Assembly: GCF_010183535.1 (NCBI RefSeq)
Contig: NC_071332.1
Coordinates: forward strand, 4,774,001-4,838,000
Reading direction: 5' to 3'
DNA length: 64,000 nucleotides
DNA from: Caenorhabditis remanei
Lineage: Eukaryota > Nematoda > Chromadorea > Rhabditida > Rhabditidae
The position numbers were made by a program, and so were the translations under genes. Shown in pieces: positions 11,701-23,700 of the stretch. Positions within the stretch are counted from its first letter, which is position 1; every line of letters starts with the position of its first letter. Below the pieces are notes generated by a model. That model worked only from the letters and a program-made list of their open reading frames with translations, was not told the DNA's origin and did no database searches.

Positions 11701-14700
11701 AGTATTTAAAACCAAAGTTTCGGATTTCAAGGGACGTCTAAATATTTTTTGGGACGTCTAAATATTATTTATCATAATGTGAGATATCAAAGGACGTCTA
11801 AACTATTTTTGGGACGTCTAAGCATTTTTTGGGACGTCTAAATAATTTTTGGGACGTCTAATTATTCGAAACCTAATTCTTGGACGTCAAAGGACGTCTA
11901 AATGTTTTAAGGGACGTCTATATGTTTTTTGGGACGTCTAAACATTTTTTGGGACGTCTAAACATTTCGGACGACTTTTGGGTCCCCAAAGGACGTCCAA
12001 GTTTTTTGAGGGACGTCTAAATGTTTCAAGGGACGTCTAAGTGTTTTAAGGGACGTCTAAGTGTTTTAAGGGACGTTCAAGTTTTCAAAGGACGCCTAAA
12101 CTGTAATAGAGCCAAACTTTTTGTCAAAAAACCGTTTTTTGCTTCGTTTTTAGCTAAAGCACATACCTACTGGTACTGCCCGGTTTCTGTAACTGCGCTC
12201 CATTGAGAATTTCGAATTTTTGTTTGAGAGGAGTACGGTAGAGCGTGGTTACAAAACATCCCGGCATCAAAGCTTTTAGCACTGTTTTTTTCCTTTCTGT
12301 TACTTCGCTCCATTGAAACTGTTACTCGGTAGAGCGCGTCTGCAGGAACGGCGAGTTTTTCAAAAAAAAAAATCGAAAGAAAACTGTTTTTGAGAAAAAA
12401 ATCATTAGTTTTAGCAGATTTTTGTTATTTTTTGAACAGAATTCCTTATTAAAATAAGTTTCCGCCGTAATTGATACGATGCTGAATCTTCTGTAAAAGT
12501 TTTTGATTTTTTTGGTAAACCGCCGTTTTATGCCAATTTTGACCGATTTTAGCTGAATTTCACCAAAAAAACTGGAACGGCTGGAAAGCTGACGTCGTGG
12601 GGATTCTGAATCTGTATTCAAAATGTTTCCAGCGTCCAAATTAACCGAGATACAGCAATTTCAAAATTTCTGTTTTCAGAAGGAAAATCCAACCAAATGA
12701 TACCAGTCCGTCCTGCGTCTGTCACGGACACCCTAAACCTCCTGGCATCTGGATTCTTACGAGGTGGAATCGGTGGATTCCTGAAAACCAGCTCCTCAAC
12801 GTTCGCAACAATGGGACGATCCGATATTCGGATTGGAGTTAGCATATGCTACGTGGAAATGGTCAGAGAAATGGGATCGGTGTGGTTGGAGAAGCATTTG
12901 AATGCAGTTTGTTCTCATATGGTGGATTTGGCGTCGAAATGCGGTCATCTCGCATATACACAGTGAGTTTTTATAGGAAATTTGAGTTTATATGGCCTGG
13001 AAAACTCCAAAACTAGTCTCACAACTTCAATTTTTAGTCAAAAAAGTACAAGTTTTGCTTGGTGGCCTAGGTTTCCAGTACATTGGATTCCTAGGCCCCC
13101 AGGGTTCGAATTGCAGATTTTGACAGAAAAAATCTGAAAGTTTGGACTTTCTAGGATGGCCTAGAAACCTCAACTACTGAAATGCTAGTCCCCCATCACC
13201 TAATATTCAGTTTTTTTTAATTCCAAATTTTCACCACGAAATAATAGGTTTGAATCAGCAAATAATGGCCTAGGTTTCCTGATTCCGAAGTTCCTAGGCC
13301 ACTCAGCTGGGTCCTACCGAACGGTCCGTCGAATGGCCTAGAAAACTCAAGTTTTTGGAAAACTAGTCCCCCAGCCCCTAATGTTCAGTTTTTATTTGAA
13401 AAACTTTGAATTTCCACCACAAGTTTGATGAATCTTCTTCAGTTTGAATCACCAAATGGTGGCCTAGGCTTCCAAATTCCGAAGTTCCTAGGCCATTCGG
13501 CAGTGACTCTTCGTTAGGACCAGCTGGATGGCCTAGGAACATCAGAATTCGGAAATCTAGGGCAACATTTCAGTTTCAGGATAAAAATTCACAGTTTATA
13601 GTCAAAAACCCTGATTTTCAACCGATGGACTAGTTTTCCAGAACTTGAGTTTTCTAGGCCATCTAATTTTAGAAATATGTGAGCTACTGAAATGCGGGGA
13701 CTAGTTTTCCCATTTTCTAGTCCACCCAGTTCCACAACCAATCACATATTTTTTCCAGAAACGCCTCCCACATCGCGGAAGCGCTCATCATCCGCCGCTG
13801 CATCGCGTTCATCCTCCGTCAAACCATCGGATCGCTCCTCGGAGAGAACGCCCAAACTCTCGCATGCAAACATCTCGGAGTCCTCCTATCCCAATACGTG
13901 GATCTCGTCAGTATCGGCACAGGAGACAATTTGGACTCCTCCGTGGATAGCAGTGATTATGGAAGTGGATACGCTGTCATTGTCATCCTACAGGAGATTT
14001 CAGTTCTCGTTCGACAAATCGGATCGTCGGTGATGTCGTTGTTCACAGAAGCCACTGGAATCATGGAGAACATCTTCAAGTGTCTGACACACCCACTGGC
14101 ATCTGCTAGGTACTCTGCTGCGTGGTGTCTTCGATGTATAGCGACGGCTGTTCCGAATCTAATGACTCCACTGATCGATCGGTGCCTTCCACGACTCGAT
14201 CAAATGTCATCTAGCTCTAGAGCTATCAGTGGATTCTCAATGGCTCTTGCTGCTCTGTTAGCCGCTTCGAATGACAGTTCTAAACTGGGAATTCCATATG
14301 CAAAACCTCTGAAAGTGTTGGATCTTGCTGAAGAAATGCTGAGAACTGCCACTCAACAACCCAAGCTAACAATAGCGAAACTAGAATCCGGATGGAATCT
14401 TATCAACTCTCTTATCCATTTGGGACCGTCTGTTATGAAAGAACATCTGCCACGTGTCATTAAGTTGTGGAAAGCGGCGTTTCCGAGAAGTTCGAGAGAA
14501 GCGGAGACGGAGAATAATCGGGGTGATGCGTTCAGTTGGCAATGTGCAATGGTGGCACAGGCGGGCGCGTTGTCGGTGATGGAAGCGGTGGCTTCTCAAC
14601 CGGAGTTGTGCTCAACGGGGAGTGCGCTCGAAGCGATGAAAGTACCGATTGAGTGTAGTTTGGTGATGATGTCGCAGTGAGTATAACAACAGAAGATTTG

Positions 14701-17700
14701 TTATTAGCTCGGAACAGTTCTTACAACTGCGCTCCACCGAAATCCCTTTGAAAAATGTTTCTTTTTCTCTGAGTCTCTCAATTTCGAATACAATTTTCTT
14801 CGGTTTCGATAGAGCGCGGTTGTAAGAAGCGTGTCGTGCTAATATATATATATATATATCAATCGAACGCTGAAATCCTGCAGATTCTGAATCTAAAACT
14901 TAAAAATGCCAATTTTCACTGTGAGCTGGAAACATTGAGTTAGAAGTATAGCTTTTTATCGGAAGGGTTACTGTAGATTCTGTAGTTTTCATAAAGAAAG
15001 CGCCCAAAGCACGCCAGCCAGCAATTTTCGCGATTTTTACCCCAAGCGAATTCAATTTTTTACCTCAAAATTGATTTAAAACCATTTCTAGCCGACTTTT
15101 TACGATTTCCAGCTCAAAAGTCAGATTTTGTGAATGAAAAGTTAGAGTTAAAAAGTTTGAATTCATTTTGAGTTCAACAATTTAATTCTTTTGAGGTAAA
15201 AATCGCGCTGGCTGGCGTGACTTGGGCGCCATTCTCTATAGAAAACGATGATTTTTACGATTTTCGAGCTAAAAAACACATTTTAAGCTTAAAAACTGAT
15301 TTCCCACCTACAAAGGTTAATTTTTAGGACAAAACTGATTCGTGTCAGACTATCACAAGAATTAGAGGAAGGACGAAAACTGAAAATTAAATTCTTCTGA
15401 AAAATCGTTAGAAATCCTGAAAATGAGCATTCGAATTGTTTGAAGGAAGAATTTTTTGAAAAAAATGGGTTTTTTTTTTGTGATTTCAATGATTACAGTC
15501 TGAAATTCGATATGAAAGGTTTGGAGATTTTCTGTTTTTGAATTAACTGATTTATGGAATTGTGTCATCGCTTTATCAAATTTGATATCAAAGATGAGTT
15601 TCCGATTTCAAAAGTCAGTTAATTAAAAAAATTAAATCTTATCGAAAAATTTCAGTTCGAATCCCCAAGTCAATAACCGTTAGAATCAGAAAAATGATCT
15701 TATTTCCTTATCAGAAAAAAGCAAAGTCAAGTGTTTTGAACTCATTTTTTGAGGATTCTTAGCGATTACTCATCGAAATTTCTGTTATTTTCGTTTATCT
15801 CATATTCTTGGGATCGTACTGTAATCTGACCATTTCCTATGAAAAATCGAATATTCTAACCCAATTTTTTTCAGCTCACAGAGTTATTCGAAACTTTTAA
15901 GTTATAGATTCGGAATCCACGGGATTTCAGCTTTCGAATGATATATAACACCCCTGAAATATCTGAAATTTCTCTTTCAGAGTGGGAAATCTCATCAAAA
16001 GTTACGGAAACGAGATGAGACAAGCCAACTCGATCGTTCGTATCCGTCTCTACCGTCTCCTCCTCCTTCTCCCCCATAAAAGTTTCGAGGGAAGCTACGT
16101 GGCACTGCTCCGAGAGCTCGTCGCCGATATCACTCTGTCAGATAACTCGCAGAGTGCAATGACCACTTCACTGCCGATGACTCAGTTCACGGGCGTTGAG
16201 AAGATTCTGATCTCACCGTTGTATAATGCGACCGACTATTCGATGGTCGAGGATTTGGTGGGTAAAATACGAAAAATTAGTGGAAAATGGGCGATTCTGA
16301 TCGGAATTCCAGCAAAAATGCAGAGTTTGACTGGAAATTTCAGATTTTTCGATAAAATTTTCAAATAATTTTGGTGGCCGAAATTTTGAATTTTTGTGGT
16401 CACCAGCTGAAAAACCTCCTTTTTGCTCAATAAGCTTCAAGTTTTTGAATTTTTTCATAAAAATCAGAATAACGGTTGAAATCGGTAGTTTTCTGTTTAT
16501 TTCTAAGAATCTGGTGGCCGAACTTTTGAATTTTTGTGGCCACCAATTCAATTTTAGCAAAAAAATTTGGGTTTTGACTGGAAATCTCAGATTTTTAGAT
16601 GAAATTTTCATATTTTGGTGGCCGAACTTTTGCATTTTCTCGGCCACCAGCTGAAAAACCTCTTTTTTGCTCAATAAGCTTTGATTTTTTTAAATTTTTC
16701 TCACGAAAAGGCTAATTTTATCTTCGAAATCCGATTTTTCAGAAAACCGGTTAAAATCGATTGATTCAGTTTATTTCTCAAAATCTGGTGACCGAACTTT
16801 TGCATTTTCTCGGCCACCAATTCAAAAATCATTTTTAGACAGGAGTTCCAGCAAAAATACAGGTTTTGACTGAAAATTTGAGATGTTCAGATAAAAAATA
16901 TTTTTTAATTTGGTGGCCGAACTTTTTGATTTTCTCGACTTGAAAATCTTATTATAAATTCACAACACTGCGCCGCATGGCTTTAAAGGCGCATCTAATT
17001 TATTAGAAATTTCGCGGAATGGTCTCATAGTTGAAATAGATCAAATACCGTACTTTCGAGCTTTGCAGGTCTAAAAAGAAATGAAAACATTTTTTTTCGC
17101 TTCGAGACCATTTTGAACAAATTAGATGCGCCTTTAAAGCCATGCGGCGCAGTGTCGTGAATTTATAATACATTTCTTGAAAAATCATGATTTTCGTGAT
17201 TTCTGGTAAATTTTCGAAGCGTGGCCTAGCTTTCGCATTTTCTCGGCCACCAATTCAAGAATACTCTTCTTTCCAAACAAAATCATTATTCTCATTTCCA
17301 GCTTCAAACCCCAATCTCATCTGTCTCAATCGGCAACGTCGAGGAGGATCTCTCCAATCTGATCCGCTCCTCCGCCTCCCAAATCGGTGACACGTGGCCT
17401 GAAAATGATTCAGAATCTCTGACATGTCTCAACACGTCACTTCTAACCTATGGAAAAGTGTTCCCACTGGTCAATAATAAGCACAAACTACAAATCACCA
17501 ATCACTTCTTCGATACGATTCAGAATGCGACGAAGAACGTGGCGAGACGACAGGCGGTACGGTTTATTGGCCGATAGAGCGCGTTTACATCATGATATTT
17601 TTCAGATCTTTGTCAATGTGCTCACCGCTAAACTATTGGCTTACAAGACGCTCTGTGAGCAACGCGGGCCGAAATTGGAGAACGAAGAGCTCCAGAAGTC

Positions 17701-20700
17701 ATCGTTCCGACTCATCAGTACATCCCTCTCGAATTCGTGTCCGATGACTCGACTCATCGGAGCAGAAGCGATGGCTCGACTGGCGCAAGCTGTTGGCTCA
17801 CCGCAATACGTGGCAGAAACCGCACAGTATTGTTTCGGAATGCTCAATAGTTGTAAAGATGAAACGAATCGATGTGGACATGTGTTGGCACTCGGATGTC
17901 TTCATCGCCACGTGGGATCTCTCGGTAGTGGACAACATTTGAATACGGGTGTCTCAGTGGTTCTAGCACTCGCCGAGGAGAATAAAATGCCAAAAGTGCA
18001 GACGAGTGCGTTGGTGGCGATGGCGTTGATTGCGGAGACGGGTAGTGGAATGTTCCGAGTGTTTGTGGAGACTACGTTGAGCTCGTGCTTGAAATTGTTG
18101 ATATCCACGCCCACTTTTGTTGTGGATGTCGTGCAGGGGATTAGTAAATGTGTAAGTTTTATTTACATTGTCCACGACTACACGACGCTCAATTCGAATT
18201 CCGTTAAGCTCGGCGCCTTTTTATACCGTTTTTGAGGAATTCTGTTGTTTTTATGTCGAAAAACAGCGGAAAATCCACAAAAATGGAGATGCAAATCCAA
18301 AAACGTGTCCAATTGACAAAAATTCAAAACTGCAACTTGGACTTGTTCACGAGGAGTACACGAGCTTTTGGACATTTATCTGACTTCTCTGCGTCTCTCT
18401 CTCTCTCGACTCCCATTGTAGTCTACTCGGACAATTCTGTGTAGTCCTCGAGGACGAGATCCAGTTTTGATTGCTCGTCCAAAAATCAATGCCAATTCAC
18501 GTTCTCTACAAAACGTATTAAGTCTAGAAAATGCGCTCCATCGAACCTTTTCCTGGCAGTGAGGACAATTTTTGAACATTTTTGGATTTCTGAACGAATT
18601 TCTCAAGGTTTTTGGACGAAAATCAGAATTTTGTATTCCCAATAATCGATATTGTTCAGCAAACATGGTCTACCGAAATTCATCTATTATCAAAAAAGTA
18701 GAAACTTCGCTCTAATGAAAATGACTTCGGCCTATTAGCACGACACGCTTCTTACAACCGCGCTCTACCGAAATCGAAGGAAATTGTGTGCGGAATTGAG
18801 AGACTCAGAGAAAAAGAGACATTTTTCAAGGGCATTTCGGTGGAGCGCAGTTGTAAGAACAGTGACGAACTCAAAGTAATTTTGTACACGATTTCGTGTA
18901 GTCCCCGTGGACAAACGCGCTCTACCAACTCTTAAATTTCGAAATTTTACTTTTTTTTTATCCACGAGGACTACACGGAATTGTATAATCAATAGAGCGC
19001 ACTTTTCATGCTTATGTGATCTACACCTCCAACCTAAATTTCCCCCTTATTCCAGCTCACCGCTCTCATCACCTGCGTCGGTCCGGAACTCAGCTGTCCC
19101 GGTGTCATCGATGGTGTCCGAACTTCGCTCCTCGCCGCGTGTGCTATCCAACTCTCGCATTCCGATCCGTTCGTCCAAGCCGAAGCCATCTCAGGACTCC
19201 AACAAATGCATTTATTCGCTCCGAGATATGTTCATATGGCTCAACTCGTCATCGATATCAGCTCATTGCTCTCATCTACTCATCTGGTCATTCGGAAACA
19301 AGCGGTTAGCTGTTTGAGACAACTGGTGCAACGAGAATCGAAAGAAGTCAGAAACCACGCTCAGATACTGGTTCCCCAGGGAATCGTTGAGACGAATAAG
19401 AAGAAGTTCGCGCTGCCGGAGACTGGATTAGAGGGCGCTCTGTTCGGAATGCTAGACACAGAAACCAATAAAGAGTTGAGAATTCATCTTCAGGAGACGT
19501 TGATCTCACTGGTCCAAGGGACGTCTGGAGAGCTTCTGAATAACTGGTTGATGTTGTGCAAAGAGATTCTGGCGACGTCCAACGATCACGGAGGATTGGC
19601 GAGGAAGAAGGAGGAAAAGAAGGAGAAATTGGAGGAAGATGCGGATGATGATGACGATGAGGATGGGGATGACGACACGAATCTAGCTGGAATTAGTTCA
19701 CTGATGGAGGAGGATAAGGGGAAGGTGCAACCGAGATGGCCGACGAAAGTTTTCACGATGGAGATTGTGAATCGACTGATGAGTGTATGCGATACGGAAC
19801 GAGCTCATCTAGATATGGCACTGGCTAAAGAGCTTCAAATTACGTCCGGAGGGAAGAATGACTATCTGGTGTTGCATTTGTCGGATCTTGTTAGAATGTC
19901 TTTTATGGCAGCGACATCTGACAACTCGCTGCTTCGAATTGCTGGGTTGAAGTCTTTGGAGGAAGTCATTATAAGATTCTCGTCATGCCCGGAGCCAGAA
20001 TTCCCGGGACACATGATACTGGAGCAGTTTCAAGCTCAAGTTGGCGCTGCACTCCGCCCAGCGTTCACTGATGACACACCTAGTAATGTCACCTCGGTGG
20101 CATGCCAAGTGTGTAGTACGTGGATTGGTAGTGGTGTTGCGCGGGATTTAAATGATTTGAAAAGAGTGCACCAGCTACTTGTATCATCTCTGAATAAGCT
20201 GAAACATGGGAGTATCAATGTCCAATTGTATAGTGAAAGTGCGGCGACACTGGAGAAGTTGTCGATTTTGAAGGCGTGGGCGGAGGTTTATGTGACGGCG
20301 ATTGAGCAAGATCGAATGAAGAATGAGAACGAAGAAGCGAGAGATCACTATGAGTATAATGGAAGTGGATCCTTGTTATCCCTTGTGGAACCTGAAACCA
20401 ACTCTCTAATAGCCTACTGGCTGGCAACCCTGAATGACGCGGCACTTCTCGCGCTTCCCGGTCACTATTCCGAGCAATTTTTGAGTCGAGGCGGTGCATT
20501 TTTCAATGCGCACAGTGCAGAAGCGTGCCGGGAATACTACCAACTGTGCTGGCCACCGATCCTCCTCGCTTGCTCTACATGGCTATCCAAACACAACTTC
20601 GAGCTGCCATCCGGAATCGAATTGTCGCCAGAAACCGCATCGGTGTGGAGAGATGACGGCAACATCTCCAGATTCTACCTGCTCATCGGGATTGCGGTGG

Positions 20701-23700
20701 AGTCTCTGAGCAACAAAACACGACAAATTGAAGATGAGACTATACAAATGTCGGTGAAATCGCTGACTCGATTACTGTCTTGCGAGTGGTGTCAGATGAA
20801 TTTGATGAGTGACACCGCGGCGGTCATTGAGATATTGTATGTGTTACATCGAAGTGTTTTGACAAGAGATTGCTTAACCACCCAACTACAATGTATCGAA
20901 TGCGTGAGGTCTATCATCGATGCGGCACAACTTTCTATGAGAATCTGTGCGTCGAGAGATATATCAAATGGGAATCTGGAGAATGCGGATAGCCTTAGGA
21001 AGATTCCGAATGTCTTGTTTGCTGGAGAGGAAGGTGGAAATGATGGACAGATTATTAATAAGGATGGCGTGAAGACTATCAGTTATGCTATCCTGGAATT
21101 GGCGGTTTGTGCCATATTCAAGCAGATGCCGCAAATCAACTCGGCACAACTTAAAACCAATTCTCTTGCGGCGTTACACCTCAGGAAGGTTGGACGACTC
21201 CCTGCGGAATCCACTCATTTGGTCATTAAAAGTATGCAAATCCTGGTACAAATCCCTTCTCTATGCTCACCGCAAGCCCGGATAACACTCCTACCCGTTG
21301 TGATGTACTTGTTGATTGGATTCATTCGAGAGACCGCCCGTCTCGATGAGGGATCCATTCAAGCGGATCGAGCCGGACATTTGTCGGCGATCGCCGCTGC
21401 CGCCATACAATCGATTCGGAATATTGTGAGCCAACCGCCCGGTGATGAGACGGAGAATAGTTGGAAGACGATTATGAGGAATGCGTTCTATTCGGTGTTG
21501 AATATGGCGGAAGGTGAGGGATTTAGGCTGAAAACTTTGAAAAATTGAAATACTTTGGGAGTTTTAGGTTTCGATGAAATCTGAATATCTCGAATTCCAG
21601 AAACATCTTTACCCATCAATTTCGAAACTCCAAAAATTTTGCTACTCGAATTTTTCAAATACTGTTATAAAGTGTTCCGAAAGTCCGAATTCAGAAAGTC
21701 TAGACTCCTGAATTATCAGAATATGAAAAGTTCAAAACAGTGACAAACAAGATGTCTCAGAACTGGAATATTCTGAAACTAAGAAATCATCACGAAGCAA
21801 AAAAGTTCAGAATCTGATGACTTTTTGTCTGGAAATCTTGCAATTCAAATTGGTAGTTTCAGCATACTTGCAACGGGCCGGGCCGGGCCGATTTGAAAAT
21901 TTTCACCGGTCGGCCCGGGTCTCAGTACAAAAATTTGAAAATTTTTTCGATTTTTTTTGCAAAAAAGTCGATTTTTCGACTATGTTTTTACATTTCGATA
22001 AAATACAAGTTTACATAGGTTTTTTGACTATTTTTTATGAAAATTTTTAAAAATTTCGAAAAATTTTGTGCAAATTCGTGCACATTTTTCGGCTCCAGGC
22101 CGACCGAGCCGATATTTTGAAAGTCTGAGTTTCAGACGTGCAGATTCGGAGTATCATAACAGTTTTTTCTGTCGAAAATTCTGAAAAATGTGTTATTTCA
22201 GCTTGAAAATGATAGAAAATGCCACTTTTAAGCTGAAAGAAAACATTTTTCTAAATCGGTTCTCATGGAAAGCTTACAAGGGAACCTTTTTCATATCAGG
22301 GTTGAGAATTGGCTGAAACTTTGCACATATATACTTTCGACCCTGCTCTATCACATGCCGTTTTCAAAAGCTGCGCAATACGGCTCGTTGGCGAGAAAAT
22401 TGGGTCTGAAAATTTCTGAAAATCCGGGTATCATTTTTCACGCGTGTCGTCACTTTCTTCATTCCCCTTTTCTCAGTTAGAAATATGAGCATCGGTGGTC
22501 CAGTGGTAGTGAGGGGGTGTGGTGGTTGAAAGGGTGTGGGTTCGATTCCCGGCAGCGCTAAAGTTTTTTGCATTTTTGATTTGACTTTTCGAGATTCAAT
22601 AATTGGGTCTGTTTAGCGTTTTTTCAAGTTTTGACAAGTGTAATACTGATTTTCATGAGAAAATAAAGGGATTGGGACCACGAAAACGAAAATCATTTTC
22701 AATTTTTTTTTCAATTTTTCAATTTTTTTGTTTCAATTTTTATAGCTCTGGAATTTTCTTGATTTTTTGGTTGGAAAAAAACACTGGTTGGCAAATGTTG
22801 GAAACTGTTGGAAGCTTCCGAGAAGGTTCGGGAAGGCGGAAATTTTGCCTATAAAAGGGATTTTGTTGTCATATTTTTCAATCTATTACTGTTTCTTTGG
22901 CTCTCTGGTATTCGTTTTCCGATGCCGAGCTTTCGTCGAATCCTCTCCTATATTCTTGCTGAAGAAGAAGGCCTGCCCAAACGTCCTCCTTTAAACGACG
23001 AAGAATTGGAAATAGCTGCTTATCTTGTGGATTTCGGAGAATCAGTCAACAAGGGAGACTATCAAATTTTTAAAGAAGAAAATATTTCTCATTTCGATGA
23101 CGATTCTCAAGATTTTAGTGAGTTGGTTGGCGAGAATACTTTCTAGATTCCCGTTTCAGCCTGGACTCCTGAAGACGAACAGTATCACAAGATGGATACG
23201 TATCCAGATGTAGTTCGTGTGCCTGGTTCGCCTAATATGATACAGTTTGAAAGAGGGGACCTCGTTGAGTTGACCAAAGTCGAGGAGGCTGTGGCATATT
23301 ATGGATCGAAAAAAGGATTCCACAATAATGGATCCAAAATTCGCCCAACGTTGAAATGCATGAAATCCAAGTTTCGGTTTATCAAAGAAGAACACCATCT
23401 TCAGAAACTCCGAGAATACGAAATGAATGGTTAGTTTTTTTCAATTGCTATGGTCAAGTTCCTATTGGTTGTTTTCTAGGTTCTGCCAAAGCTTGTAGAC
23501 TAGCCAATTTGGAGATCATTTCTGTCGAGCTCGAAAAAGAAGTTAGGAAGCAAATTGAACAAGGAAAGATTCTTCATGATGCGATGCTCCGTTTCCTGAT
23601 AGCTGGGATTATAAAACAACACAAAATTATTATTATTATTATTATTATTATTTATTTACGCATGCTCGATACGTGAAAGTTAATCAGTTAAAAATAGAGT

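Noticed and set aside
22489..22560. Functional tRNA-Gly gene
   Set aside because: The 3' acceptor strand does not pair with the 5' strand and no anticodon arm is recognisable, so only a tRNA-like relic is claimed.
22364..22573. 69-codon open frame found identically in both arms of the Tc5-like element (22364-22573 and 25189-25398)
   Set aside because: It lies in the inverted repeats and overlaps the tRNA-like segment; identity follows from arm identity, not from selection on a protein.
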